The translations under genes and the position numbers were made by a program. Below are positions 1 through 11,639 of a DNA stretch of 64,000 nt, piece after piece. How positions within the stretch are numbered: the first letter of the stretch is position 1; every line of letters starts with the position of its first letter. The DNA lies in assembly GCA_036346225.1 (NCBI GenBank), contig JARFIW010000500.1, positions 4,154,001 to 4,218,000 of the forward strand, given 5' to 3'. The notes beneath the pieces are model-generated. The model saw only the letters and a program-made list of their open reading frames with translations. It was not told the DNA's origin and ran no database searches. This DNA comes from Platerodrilus igneus (Eukaryota; Arthropoda; Insecta; Coleoptera; Lycidae).

Positions 1-552
1 AGTCATTCTGCAGTAGAGTTCAGATGGTCGGCACAGGATCCTTGCTTAGACTTTTGAACGAGAACGACGTGTTTTTGCGTTCCTCGTGAATTTATTGAAT
101 TTATTAAAATTGAATACTATGTACATTGTTTAGTTATTATTATTGGAACCTAATACCAATCATTAACCAGCCTACAAATGTGATCATAGTGCACTTAATT
201 GTAACAGTAAGAGTGTTAAACTGTTAAAAGAGGGTGGGCCTGAATAATAAACTATATCGAACATTCGGAGTGTTCAGTGTTAAAGTTAAAGTTACATTCA
301 CTCAAACCGATATTTGATCACTTCAAGAGAATCCTGAGACACCTCTACAAGAGAAGTGGGTAAGAACCCTTGCTAATTTCTGTATTAACACGTGACTATA
401 GAATGTCACGTATATTTAATTTCTATTCTCCAACGTCTAGTAGAAATTATTTAAAAGCAACAAGCAAACAAGTGCCATTATCATCACGAGCTGATAAATT
501 TCACAAGCAATTTCCGAAATAGCACCTGCACTATCCAATAAGGGGAAGTACA

Positions 553-1495
553 ATGCGCCACGAACTACCTCCTTGGCCACATCAAGTACATCTACATCAT
601 CCATGGCATTTCCCACCTTTACCCGTATCGGCAGATTGTCTGATGCCTTTTCAAAAGTCAACAAGAGTATCCCTCTCGCCGCCGCCATTAAGATTTAGGC
701 TCTCGTCAGTCAGCTCTATGCTGTCTCACACGCAAAAATCAAAGAGGGCACCAGATAGAGACGATACAGCTTCAACCATTAATATCAAGAACATAACCGC
801 AATTAAAAAAGATCTAATTGTGCATGTTTTCAGTGATGGCAACAAGATAAACCGCAGCAGTGCTCTATACTTCCTTCAACGTATGGAGGATATCGTCTTG
901 ATAGCCGCTGCCGCTTCGTAGGGTTGTGAGATCTTTAGAGCAAGACTCCACCAGATGGAAAGAACTATGAACATCCACGACCATAGAACAACCGCCTACA
1001 CACATACAACCCACTTCCCAAGATGCCCACCCTGCCAAACCACCCCCAAAATTATTACCCTAAAACTAACATACTCTAAAACAACCCCATCCCAGCTGTT
1101 CAATAGTGTCAAACAAAATCTACGTCCAACCCTACCAGATCTTTCCATACATAATATTCGTCCTTCTAAAACCGCAGTCACTATTCAGACCAATAAACCG
1201 TTTGACCTACATATAATATCCAACCTAAACCAACAAATTTGTTACATTCAGGTCGCTAAACTCAGACAACCCCAACTTATTATCTTTGACATCGACCAAA
1301 AATACCCACTCCAGATACCCTTTCACTTCGATACTTTAAAACGCTTTTCAACATCTCATCCCCGAAAATGAATTCCCATCGAAGGTATTCGTGATTTGGT
1401 TTCAAGCATATGCTATCACTGCCAGAGGTTTGGACATTCTGCCAAAGTCTACCCATCAACAATCACCTGTGGTCACTGTGCACAAGAACACGCCT
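553..1495 (+). pseudogene. gag-like ORF1 of the Jockey-like element
   Basis: Open segments at 553-921 and 955-1371 follow each other with a frame break near 920. They read as a basic, proline-rich N-terminus followed by the region that precedes zinc knuckles in Jockey-type ORF1 proteins. Just downstream, in the frame read from about 1400, the residues CYHCQRFGHSAKVY form a CCHC knuckle whose last cysteine has become tyrosine; a second half-knuckle, TCGHCAQEH, ends at a stop near 1497. ORF1 proteins of this group bind element RNA in a particle. Multiple frameshifts mean no product is expected. The knuckles are seen directly; the family call rests on them and on the downstream endonuclease. Confidence 0.55.
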
Positions 1496-1689
1496 GAACC
1501 AAAGATCTATGCCATCTACCTGTTCCGACTGCCAAATATCAACCGTCCCCATAACCATTTAGTAAACAGCCCTGATTGTACGGTCTATCAACAATTCCAT
1601 AAAATTTCCAAACACCGTACCCATTATGGCTATTAACCCTACCACACAAATTTTTCCCTTGCTTGATCTAAATCCCCATACTTTCTCCT

Positions 1690-2772
1690 TCTTATGTACG
1701 AGTTATCCAAGTCAACCTCCCACATGTCCGGAACCGCTATACTTGAACTTGCCCATGTTCTTATCGAACAAAACATATCTCTAGCTGTCCTTCCCGTTAG
1801 ATCCCAATTTCACAGCAGCTATTCATTAACAACCATCAAATAAATGCTTCCGTTATCCTCTCCCACTCTACACCACAAATTTTGACTACAAAACTGCACT
1901 GGAAGACAGCTTATTTTACATAATTTTGGCGTGCTTTCAGTACAACAGAAATATACAGACATATTTACATCAGCTTTACGATACTTTACAAACACTTAAA
2001 CACAATCTGATAATCATGCGTGCAGATACAAACGTTAAATCTACACTATGGCACAATGACACCACCTACGAAAAAGGCACTCTCCTTGAAGATTTTATTC
2101 AACAACATAACTTTACTATTCTAAATATCCCTTTGCATACTCTAACTTGAGAATCTCTTAATCGCCGATCCAATATTCACATCCCTTATCAGCCAACAAT
2201 TTGATAGCTTCGCAGAATGTATCTTTAGTGACCAGAACCAAATAATATTTAAAGTCCTCTCTAATCTTCCACCACAACAATTTCATAAAACCACATCCTA
2301 TAACATAAATAAAGCAGATTGACCTCACTTCCTAAAATCCCAGAAAACCACATTTCTAGCCAACCCTCAACCAACTCAATTTTTCACCACATTCTCACCT
2401 TACATCCTTTGTAAACTTCATCATTCAATCCATACACCCTGCCGCAGCCACTACTGTACCTACGAGATACTACGTCACACGCACGATACTGTGGTGGAAT
2501 CCTTTGCTTCATGACACCAGAAAACGCCTTAACAATCTGCGCCACAACATCCAGCGCTTACATAGATTTGCATCACCCAATAACCATTTAGCAATACTGG
2601 GCACTGAATATCGACAGTTGCAAGCTTTTTTCAAAAAAGACATTTACGACGCTGGTATCGGTCCAAAAATTCCCGTAAACAATTGTTTAACCATTGTCGG
2701 TAATTTAACCCTTCAACCTTGTGAAATAATCAAAAAGAATATTATCCATAATAATATACCCCGTCTATATTA
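1690..2772 (+). pseudogene. endonuclease and linker remnant of ORF2
   Basis: Near 1740-1830 one frame reads like the endonuclease strand with LIEQNISLAVLPVR, and at 2010-2150 another reads RADTNVKSTLWHND followed by LLEDFIQQHNFTILN. The second block matches the usual GDFNAKH..W....RG..L..F....L..LN signature of the apurinic-type endonuclease in Jockey elements, with the catalytic GDFN degraded to RADTN. From 2504 the segment with RKRLNNLRHNIQRLHRF resembles the linker before the reverse transcriptase. The frame changes at least twice and the sequence ends before any polymerase motif. Confidence 0.55.
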
Positions 2773-3737
2773 AAATACAAGTTCTAATTTTCATTATTTG
2801 TGTAAACATTTCTTAACTTGTATCGTTTAAAAAAGGTACACTAAGATTTGGGTTGAGCAAACATAAACTTTTTGCAAGTTTAATAGTCTTGTTTCACTAT
2901 GTAGTAACTCCAAGCGCAAATAACATGCGCGCATTTTCCTAAGAGGCTATCTTGTTTGTCTATTATAATAGAACAGTTGGTTTTTAACCCTGGGCGAGTA
3001 ATGTCGTCTCTGATGTTTTCGTCCACCAATTGGCGAATCGCAATATAATTAAAAATGTAGGACTTTGGATTTGCGATTCCTCACAAAACAAGAGATGCAC
3101 GCGAATGCCGAGTTGAAACCACATCGAATCTTCAAAATTTGATTTTTACACAAGTCTTGCGAACGTTTTTACTGTTTTTCCGAACTACTTAATTAAATTG
3201 AAATGTTTCCTACAGTAACTGTTGTGTTACAATATCTTGGAAAATCATAATAAAGCGATGGATTTAATTTGTCAAGTTTGATTATCATCTGTTATAGCGT
3301 TGCGCGTATGGTGGGTGGATTGATGCTTCCTTGGAGGAGGCGGCGTGCTTTTGATTTGGTGTGGGGGCTGCTCGTCATTGCCGGATTCCTGTCGGCTGTC
3401 CCTGTCTATTCATTTGGCTGGTGGTGCGTGGATTGCCATTAGGTGATTTTTGTTTATTTGAATATTTCGCGGTGGGTGGGCCGCTCTTGTTGCCTTTTGG
3501 TGTCTACACATTGCCTTGGGTGTCGGTTTTATTGTGAATAATTGAAGTAAGTGTAGGCACTGGGGCTTTGTTTGTGGAAATTATTGAATATATTTTTGTG
3601 AAGTTCTGTGTGTGCTGTCATGTGGTTTAACTGCGATATCTTTTATATTTTTTGTGGCTGCATGGAGGTGCAGCATTGTTTTTTGTGGGGTTTGTTGTGT
3701 ATTGTCGAAAATTCTAGCAGTTTGTATTAAGGTTACA
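2773..3737. other. noncoding stretch, partly G/T-rich
   Basis: No supported gene. From about 3300 to 3620 the plus strand is unusually rich in G and T, unlike the A/T-rich flanks, which may mark an unrecognised element lying on the minus strand. An open frame at 3612-3821 has no recognisable motif and overlaps the tandem repeat that follows. Confidence 0.4.
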
Positions 3738-3948
3738 GATTTATTTTATGTAACGTTAATGCGTTACTGTCATAAATCTAACAGTAATACTTTTCATAGT
3801 TCTCATTGTGGGCTGTATTGAAAATACAGATTAATTTTTTATGGCGTTCGATGTGTTGCTGTCATAAAATTAACAGTGGTACTTTTCATGATTTTCATTG
3901 TGAGACTATTAAAAATACAGATTTACTTTTTTATAACGTTCAGAGAAC
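3738..3948. repeat. 91-bp tandem repeat, about 2.3 copies
   Basis: Two successive units begin with an ATACAGATT-like start, contain CTGTCATAAA followed by TTAACAGT or CTAACAGT, and end with ACTTTTCAT-like and TTCTCATTGTG or TTTTCATTGTG blocks. A third unit stops after about 28 bp (3921-3948). Spacing between equivalent positions is about 91 bp. The units differ by scattered substitutions, so the array is old. Confidence 0.7.
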
Positions 3949-4640
3949 GACAAGATTACATTCTTAGTATAGCTAATTTTGATTAACACATTTGAGAATT
4001 GGTTACCGTATATATGTATTGAGGGTGGCGTTAGTTTTATGTCATTAATTTAAAGAGGGTGTAGAAACCGATAAGTCGAACAAAAATTATAAATAAACCT
4101 GGTGTCTAAAGCAAACAGTTTAGCTGCAAATAGACACACAAAAAAGTATTAAAATTGTTTTAAAACTACAGCAATGTTAACTAGGTCACAAATAAAATAT
4201 ACAATAGCATTATGCTTTAAAATCGACCTATTAAGTTGTGACCTTTAGCGAACTTAAATTATACCCCCGCCTTAACAACTTTAAAGAAGGAAATGCATCG
4301 GAGCACGAGAATTGCCTTCTCTCCCCCTCCGTAACGTTCTGGATCGACTTTTTAACGTCAACGAACACCTTCAGAATTAAATTTTATTTTATTTTTATAT
4401 TAGACTCTAAAAGGCTAGGATGGACCAATGACCAGGGTATATCCAAAAATAAACTAAATTCACACACACACACACACACACACAGAATCCTGTTTTTCCA
4501 CACATTTTCATGAACACGTTCCAATTGACAATGTTATATTACACTACTACATTACACTTGCACACGCGCTTAAAGTACTTGATCAAGTTTTATAAGAAGG
4601 AACTAGAAGCGGTTTGTTGTACCTCCGGGACTACATTGAG
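3949..4640. other. noncoding spacer with a (CA)n microsatellite
   Basis: No gene supported. A short (CA)n run lies at about 4462-4484. The open frames across this stretch show no motifs. Confidence 0.5.
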
Positions 4641-4649
4641 CGCCCCTAC

Positions 4650-4870
4650 TCGCTTTGCGCCCCGCCCTCTCTTCGCCCCGCCTTTTCTTGGCCCCATCCT
4701 CTCTTGGCCCCGCTTTCTCTTGGCATGCTATCTCTTTGTCTCAACCTCTCCTCACTCCGCACTCTCTTCGCCCCGCCCTCTCTTTGTCCCGCCCTCTCTT
4801 CTTCCCACCTTCTCTACGTCCCGGCCTCTCTACGCCCCGTCCTCTCTACGCCCCGTCCTCACTTTGCCCT
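4650..4870. repeat. 15-bp pyrimidine-rich minisatellite
   Basis: About fourteen degenerate units of the form CGCCCCGCCCTCTCT run head to tail. The plus strand is nearly pure C/T, giving very strong strand asymmetry. Because 15 is a multiple of three, three overlapping reading frames stay open across it; this follows from the period and is not evidence of coding. The array passes directly into the 56-bp repeat. Confidence 0.85.
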
Positions 4871-5650
4871 AGCAGAATTCATTAAAACGACTTTGAGAAG
4901 TTGAGCGAATCAAGATCACTTTGCCTTAGTAGACTTTGTCAAAATCACTTAGGGGGAGTCAATCGGATCAAAACTACTTTGCTCTAGTAGAGTGTCGAAC
5001 TCAGTTCGGGAAAACGATCGAATCAAGATCATTTCGCCCTAGTAGACTTTGTTGAAATCATTTCGGGGAATCGATCAGATCAAGACCACTTCGCCCCAGT
5101 AGACTGTTGAAAGAGAGATTCGATCAGACCAAGATCACTTCGCTCTAGTAGACTTTGTCGAAATCACTTAGGGGAATTCGATCAGACCACGAAATCACTT
5201 AGGGGGAGTCGATCGGATCAAGACTACTTCGCCCCAGTAGATTGTTGAAATCTCTCCGGGGAATCGTTCGGATAAAGACCACTTCGTCCTAGTAGTCTTG
5301 GTCGACATCACTTCGGCGAGTCGATCGGATCAAGATCACTTCGCCTTAGTAGACTTTGTCAAAATCACTTCGGGGAGTCGATCGGATCAAGACCACTTCG
5401 CGCAAGTAGACTTTGTCGAAATTAGTTTGAGGAGTTGATCGGATGAAGACTACTCGTCCAAGTAGAATGCTTTAAAATGATTTCAAGGAGTTTATCGGAT
5501 CAAGACTACTTTGCCCTAGTATATTTTGCTGAAACATCAGTTGGCAGTTGATAGGATCAAAGCCACTACGTTCTAGTACACATCTTTAAAAAGACTTGGA
5601 GTAGCCTAGCGTATCTAAATCACTTTGGCCTAGTAAATTTCATAGAAAGA
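4866..5650. repeat. 56-bp tandem repeat, about 14 units
   Basis: The anchor CCCTAGTAGACTTTGTCGAA or a close variant recurs at about 4866, 4925, 4982, 5038, 5094, 5141, 5232, 5289, 5345, 5402, 5458, 5514, 5571 and 5628, a spacing of about 56 bp. Each unit also holds a GATCGGATCAAGACCACTTCG-type block and a TCACTTCGGGGAGT-type block. One unit near 5160-5220 has a partial internal duplication. Units decay toward the 3' side. All frames contain stops, so it is not coding. Confidence 0.85.
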
Positions 5651-6612
5651 ATTAAAAGTTCTATACAATGTAAATAATGAAAATGTAGCTTATAAATATT
5701 TTACAAAGTTAGCATCCGAAAGTTATATTAGCAATGTGAACAATATTAGTTACGTAGATATTAAAGAGCAACGGATAATATACACAGTGGTTAAATAATC
5801 GATTGCAATAAGCAGTAATTCTAGAAAGCTTAACCAACTGTTGTATAACAACTTAAGTCATGTTTCTGAACGTATCGTGGTCTGTCAAAGTTACTGAAAT
5901 AAGTTGATCGTCTTAGCTTAATTCAAGTGCTAATAATGTCCTTGTAAATATATTTACAGCTAATTTGGGTAATTACTGGTTTTACCTTCTCGGTCTTATT
6001 TTTACGAATCAACTCCATGCTGCCTCTATCTAAAAGTGTATGTCTTATTTTGTATGACAAATGGAATAGAACAAATAAAATCCATACATGCTAACCAATT
6101 AAAATTAAGCAATATTTATTAATTGTTAATGTAACCAACGTTACATATTAGCATATTTTTAATAACGTGTTTGCTAATAGCAACTTATCTTAATCATAAA
6201 TTTTGCCTGAAATGTATGCAACCAATTTTGCCGTTAGTGGTTTAGGTGAAAAAAAAACGTTTCCCATGCCGCAATATGCGTTTAACATTTTTCTATTTAA
6301 ATACAGAAACGAGTGTAATACGTATACGTAACCGGTATTGAATTTAGGTTTTACGCTCAGAAAGTTTATGTTTCAGCACATATCTGGTATTTTATAAGGA
6401 CTTTTAGTTAATATAGGTAACCGTTTGGTTCTACCTTTTCTGTCATACTTTTACAAAACTACACCATGCTGCCTCGCTCTTACCACGTGCTAGGTATGCT
6501 CGTTAAGACAAAGTTGTCAATTACTGTTAATGTAAATAAGGAATAATTAACTTATTGTAGACTGTTGTATAGTGTTTATAAATTTTGTTTGAGTATTTTT
6601 TCCTTTGGATGT
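5651..6612. repeat. two diverged direct repeats of about 450 bp
   Basis: The block around 5960-6030 (GGTAATTACTGGTTTTACC... then CCATGCTGCCTC) returns in diverged form at about 6412-6480 (GGTAACCGTTTGGTTCTACC... then CCATGCTGCCTC), giving a period of about 450 bp. No coding frames. The tail near 6515-6600 returns again near 6890-6975. Confidence 0.45.
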
Positions 6613-6688
6613 TAATAAAATTTCAACATAAAATTTCAGCATAAAATTTCAGCATAAAATTTCAGCATAAAATTTCAGTATAAAATAA
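6613..6688. repeat. 13-bp tandem repeat
   Basis: ATAAAATTTCAGC is repeated about five and a half times with one early variant (CAAC for CAGC). Confidence 0.9.
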
Positions 6689-7053
6689 AAAAGTATTTGT
6701 ATTTGTGATTATGAATACTTAAGTTGAAAATGCGTACGTATTTTTGCAATTGTTTTTTATTCTTGACTTTAGATTTTTGTTAAAGTGAAGGTAATCATAA
6801 GTGGTTCTTTAAAAAATAAATATCAAAGCATTTAAGACAAATGAAATATAGATCAAATTAGAAACCAAAACGCTGGAAATGTTAAAATTGTCAATTACTG
6901 TTAATGTAAATAAGGAATAATCAACTTACTGTAGAAATTGTATAGCGGTTATAAATTTTGTTTGGCTATTTTAACTCATATTAGATGTTTGTTAATGTTT
7001 TAAAAATCAATATAAAATTAAAAAATCAACAAAATAAAAAAAAATAAATTTAA

Positions 7054-7122
7054 TTGGGCATCGAGCCACCTAGGTTACGTATGGTAGACGGAGCTGTTAG
7101 TCCTGCGACATCAAACTGTTTT
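7054..7122 (-). other. tRNA-related segment in the 860-bp repeat, unit 1
   Basis: Read on the minus strand this holds GGACTAACAGCTC, then about 15 bp later ACCTAGGTGGCTCGATGCCC, whose second half matches an RNA polymerase III B box (GGYTCGANNCC). The A box is poor. No full cloverleaf can be drawn, so this is a tRNA-derived sequence and not a gene. Confidence 0.35.
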
Positions 7123-7904
7123 TTGTAGTAAATCCGTTGGTTGTATACTTGTAGTAGTTGATGTCTCATAGGATATAGCGTTACCTAAATTATTCACGTA
7201 CACTTAAAATTGTTCGAATGTACAATAAACGTTACATTAAATTTTTAACTTTTTTCTTTAAAAATAGACTGCGTATATTAATGTGTGATACTTTTTTATA
7301 ATCATAATTAATTATCAATACTATAAAGATATTTGTAAATAAATAAATATTTGTAAATTAAGTGTGTCAACAGAGATTCAGATAGTACGTACTCGTGCTT
7401 CTACGCCTTGTTCGTAACCTGCCTTTGACATTTCTCAAATAAAACACACAAATTGCAATAAAAGTTTTAAAGAAAACTATATTACCTGCGCGCAAATGGT
7501 CAATAACTTAGAATTTATGATAGATGTAATGTTTTTTAGTACATGTTAGAATTTTGTTAATGATCGTATACCAATTTTGGAAGCCAATTCGATAGTCATT
7601 TTCTCTCGCATCAATCTGTTGTTGGCTCTGTTGCTCTAAGCGTTCGGGTTTTTATACCGTATAATATTAAACGATTTTTAGTTTTTATACGCATATAAGC
7701 GAATACGTTTCTGCAAGTTGGACAATATCAGAAATAAAAGCATTGCAAATGGTTTTTGAGTAAATATAACTTACAATTTAGAGATTGTAGACCGCACTGA
7801 AGCATATGAAAAAAATGTGTTGGTTTATTTTATGCGTATTGTTAAATAAATGCTATTGCCTGTTTAAAAAAGTAACAAAATAAAAAAAAATTAAAATTTT
7901 ACCA

Positions 7905-7966
7905 GGCATTGAACCACCGAAGTTATGAATGGTAGCCAGAGATGTTAGCTTTGCAATATCGAGGTA
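7905..7966 (-). other. tRNA-related segment in the 860-bp repeat, unit 2
   Basis: Counterpart of the segment at 7054-7122: on the minus strand AAGCTAACATCTC is followed by CTTCGGTGGTTCAATGCC, a weak B box. Conservation of this block between the two otherwise diverged units is what makes it notable. Confidence 0.35.
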
Positions 7967-8640
7967 ATGTTTATTGAAAATGGCGTTGGTTGTATACTTG
8001 CCTAGCAAAACGCCACATAAGAAATACATCGTTTTAGAAACAAATCACGCTCTATTGTAATCGTTCGGCTATCTTTGTAAGCAAACGTCAAATGTAATAT
8101 TTAACTATTTCTAAAAAAAATAGCCCGTGTATATTAAAAAACGATGCCTTCGTACAATAATAATTAATATTAGATGATTTGTAAGGTTAAATTTTAGGAA
8201 TTTGAAAAAAAATGTGGTATCATAGATTTTCGTTCGTGTACGTCAGCTTTCGTTATCCGTGTTTGACGTTTGTCGAATTAATTTTACAAACTTTAATAAA
8301 TGTTTTAAGAAAATACCAAAGTAACAGCTTGCAAATCGTTTGTAATCCAAGTTTTATGATACGGACAGTGTTTTTTGGTATATATTAGAGATTTTTTAGA
8401 AGCCCAAAACGAATTTTGGGCACCAACTCAATCTTCCGTCTCTCTCGCACCAACGCTAAACGACCCGTTGTCGGCTCTGTCGTACGGCTCGTTCGGCTTT
8501 TGAGATCGGAAAATTTCGCGGGACCGTAGCTTTTTTTAACACGTTAGCGAATACGTCGCCGCAAATGAATCTTTCCCGAGAAAACCCTTATTTCTCCCTT
8601 GTTAATGGTTTTTTCGCAATAAATACCGGTCTGTGCAACG

Positions 8641-9937
8641 CACGCAAAAACAGGGTAACAAGGTGATTAGAATTTAGTGACGTGGTATTGAGTTATGGTA
8701 TTGTTGCGAGCTACTATTAGGCAACCCGTCAAACATACACAAACGCCGCAAGCACTACATATTCTACATGGACCGAGAAGCTTATGGCAATTACTGGAGG
8801 AAGAGCCATCCTTTCTAACTCACGGTATAAATAAGACCGATGATGAAGTACAGGGTTAGTCTATATCAGAATGTCGAATATAAATTATATTGTGTAAAGT
8901 AAAAATAGTTGAGCTTTTGGAAGTTCAAGAGTATACATAAATGTTATATTAAGTGTATAATGTACATGCAGCTTGTAGAATGCATAAATAGACAAAAGTG
9001 TAATAAATAATAGTTGTGTTAGTGTTGTTAATAGACCTATGGTTAAGAAGTTAGTTTAAGAATATATTAGTGCTTGTAAATTCATTAGTGTAATAGTGCT
9101 TCATTGTTAATTGGACTGAAAACATCTAAAATAAGGCATATACTGTTAATTAGACTTGTGGACAGTGAGTAATTAAGACATTTGTTATTACTTGTTTTAA
9201 ATTAGTGAAAGGCGGTAATAGTAGCCCGCTACAGTATGTTGATGTTATAAATAAACGAAACTGGCGTTATAGTTGATCACAAAATTCGACGCCACCGATG
9301 CCCGAAAACTGCCACACCTAATTATATATTTTAAACTCTTCCAAACTGATTTTTATTTTGTGCGCATGACGACGTCTTCTTAAAGTGAAATACCTCTAAT
9401 AGATTTTCAGGTAGTAAATGCGAAAAAACGTTTTAATAAAGCACTTTATGCTACTTTATCGCGATACATTGCTTTATTGTTTTTTATAAACATAGAAAAC
9501 TATACTGAACTGTAAATTTAACAAGGACTAAGAGCATCACTAAAATCAAAAACGCGAAATATAACAATCGATGCGTGAGAAGAATCTGACACTCACAAGA
9601 ATTACAATTCGATACTAATACAATTATCATTATTGGCTTTCCTAATCCTGGTAGCTAATATTGGAGGGTGATCTTATCTGTAACTCGACACCCAGGAACT
9701 CGTTGTTCTTTTGTACAGGAGCGTGGCCCTAATGGACCGAAGTTCTCAATGTATGATCCCCTTCTGTTGTAGTTTTGTTACACTTGCTATTTCATAACTT
9801 CAATATTCATAAGGGTGTGTATGAAAATTGAATATGTGGGAGTTTTTATTGAACTGAGTACTTAGACGGTTAAAAACTAAGTGAAAAGTACGTTATTATA
9901 AAAGAACAAATAATGAGTTTATCACTTTAGATCGGCA
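8641..9937 (+). other. noncoding stretch, possibly an unrecognised solo LTR
   Basis: No gene supported. A good TATA box (TATAAATA, 8826-8833), an AATAAA at about 9249 and then AACTGGCGTTATAG, which could be the start of a primer-binding site, sit in the order expected for an LTR followed by its internal edge. No matching second copy is seen in this window, so this is weak inference. Confidence 0.25.
8826..8833 (+). promoter_or_regulatory. candidate TATA box
   Basis: TATAAATA in a slightly GC-richer setting (CACGG upstream, AGACCG downstream). Its role is unknown because no gene follows. Confidence 0.25.
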
Positions 9938-10240
9938 TTAGAGATTTTGGTTAATTTTAACATTATTCCCGATATAAATATTTAAAGGTAGGCAGCGGAC
10001 ATTACTAAATATCTGGGGTTTCTTTTCGTTTGGCGTTGGTTTAATAGCAAAACTTTGCTGTTGGGGCACCATGGTGGTTCTTAGAATTTCTAGCTCTTCT
10101 TCTGCTGTCATTGTACAATTAGTATAGGTACGTGGTAGCTTATAATCACGCGCATTCCGCAATGATAACACTAAAAATTTCTTAGCTATAGACTCGATTG
10201 GTTCGGATGCTGCAGTTGTATATAAAGTTATAATAACCAT
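9938..10240 (-). CDS. hypothetical 100-residue ORF
   Basis: An uninterrupted frame with a short hydrophobic start (MVIITLYTTAASEP) and no recognised domain. The surrounding sequence is AT-rich and noncoding, and no splice signals or promoter could be tied to it. It may be a chance frame, an exon of an unrecognised gene or repeat debris. It is listed because it is the longest motif-free frame in this part that is not explained by a repeat. Confidence 0.15.
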   Translation of the reverse strand: MVIITLYTTAASEPIESIAKKFLVLSLRNARDYKLPRTYTNCTMTAEEELEILRTTMVPQQQSFAIKPTPNEKKPQIFSNVRCLPLNIYIGNNVKINQNL

Positions 10241-10679
10241 AACTAAAATAATCTCTAAACCTTCAATTGGTTCAAACGTAGTTCAGGAAGAATATTTTGG
10301 TTTGGAAGCACAACGTCACCATAAAAAAAAACTACCCAAGTTTGTATGAAGCTTAGTTAGAGTCGACAACATCCTGCAAAAACCTTTTGAATCTGATGGT
10401 TACTAAAATTTAGGCAGAATTATTTTGAACCTACGTTCTTTTTAGCGGCAAAATAGTGAACTTTAAGTGATTTGTAGACAGTATTTTAAAAAGCGCAGTT
10501 TATGAATATCTGGACAGGCAACCAGAGACGTAGAATACCAATCTGTATGAAGAAGTTAAGGGCGTGTATACTATTTTCAAAGAGCTTAACCATTGCATTT
10601 GAAAATTTTCAAGCCACATCATCATAAATCCGCCATCATCGATATATTCACTTTCATTCATGGTAAAGCTAATATAGCC
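10241..10679. other. featureless spacer
   Basis: No gene, repeat or RNA recognised. Confidence 0.4.
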
Positions 10680-11250
10680 GCAGATTACTTAACCCTCTTC
10701 ACATACCACTGAAAATCCGTGAAATAAGGTATATATTTAGAAAAAAATAGAAGGGCTACCGAGCTGCATCTAACTTGAAAGAGCAGTAGCTATGTTCGGA
10801 AACAACAAACATAGAAACAAGGAAAGAATTGCTGAAAGCATATGTGAGGAGCACAGTACTGTGTGGCTATGAAATAGGAACGGACAGTAGGAGAAACAAA
10901 GAGGAAAAAGGTAGAAGTCTTTTGGAATTTGGTGCGATGATAGCATGGACAAACAAAGTTAATAATAAAGAGATTTTAGAAATAGTAGGGGAAGAAAGAT
11001 ATCTGTGAGAAACAAAAGATAGGAGAACTAGAAGGACAGTACACGTTCTAAGGCAATTGGGGAATGTTGCGGGATATATTACAAGCAGAAATAGGAAAAA
11101 AGAGAGGTAAAGATAGACCTAGATCAGACTATTGCACACAAAGAGTGAAAGATGTGGACTGTGGGAATTTCAGGAAAAGTGCAGGTTAGCGCAGAATAGG
11201 AAACAACGGAGGTACACGTCTAATCAGTTCCAGGACTAAGGACCAAATGA
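10670..11250 (+). mobile_element. rearranged RTE-like 3' fragment (copy 1)
   Basis: From about 10800 to 10985 the sequence encodes the C-terminal part of an RTE-like polymerase: a block like that at 18060-18260 (NNKHRNKER, LLKAYVRSTVLCGYEIGT, then AWTNKVNNKEILEIVGEER) with frame damage. It ends with AACGGAGGTACACGTCTAATC and CCAGGACTAAGGACC, the 3' tail shared by the other RTE copies here. The 5' part (10690-10770) is a piece that normally lies after the polymerase end, so the order is permuted. The same permutation occurs at 18.6 kb. Confidence 0.6.
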
Positions 11251-11639
11251 TTACTAATAAAGAAAGTAACCCAAGCGAGTAACGTAATATTGCATTAAAT
11301 GTGAAATACGCATCCACATACAAGTATGATCACATATAGCTCATTGACTTTCATTAATTTCAAATGGAAGAAGGTATTAAACCATTGTTGTGTAAACCAC
11401 GGGGCTTACTGTATTGAAATATCTACACTTAATTGAATATAGTGAATTCTGTGGGCGTGACTCTGAAATCACTTAGAACTATTCACGGTTATTCGCTATT
11501 CCTAATTCAGCTTTGTGAATATGCCAAATGTAAATTGTTAATGAGATATTACACTTTTAGTCTTGGATAGTGTTCCAAAGATTACGTCAATGGATATACT
11601 TGAAATACTGATTTGCAAGTACTGTTCATTGTACTTCAA

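Larger units (their letters stand above)
1..2772 (+). mobile_element. Jockey-like non-LTR retrotransposon, decayed and 3'-truncated
   Basis: A stretch with C/A-rich plus strand carries, in order, a gag-like ORF1 with remnants of CCHC zinc knuckles (about 1400-1500), pieces of an apurinic-type endonuclease (about 1690-2150), and the linker that normally precedes the reverse transcriptase (about 2504-2700). That order is what Jockey/I-type non-LTR elements show. The first 540 bp contain no open frame and could be the 5' untranslated region. No reverse transcriptase follows, so the copy is truncated near 2.77 kb. Many frameshifts and stops show it is dead. Family-level placement (Jockey versus I or R1) is inference. 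Confidence 0.6.
6890..8640. repeat. two diverged direct units of about 860 bp
   Basis: Unit 1 runs from about 6950 to 7750 and unit 2 from about 7800 to 8640. They share, in the same order, an A-rich block, a block on the minus strand with a tRNA-like B box (about 7052-7120 and 7905-7965), a GTTGGTTGTATACTTG block (about 7136 and 7987), and a block with TCTCTCGCAYCAA then TTGTTGGCTCTGT or TTGTCGGCTCTGT followed by CGTTCGG (about 7600-7650 and 8440-8500). Divergence is high. No protein motifs are seen. Confidence 0.55.

Noticed and set aside
4510..4904. Three overlapping open frames rich in P, L, R and S
   Set aside because: They follow from the 15-bp repeat, whose period is a multiple of three; no independent coding evidence.
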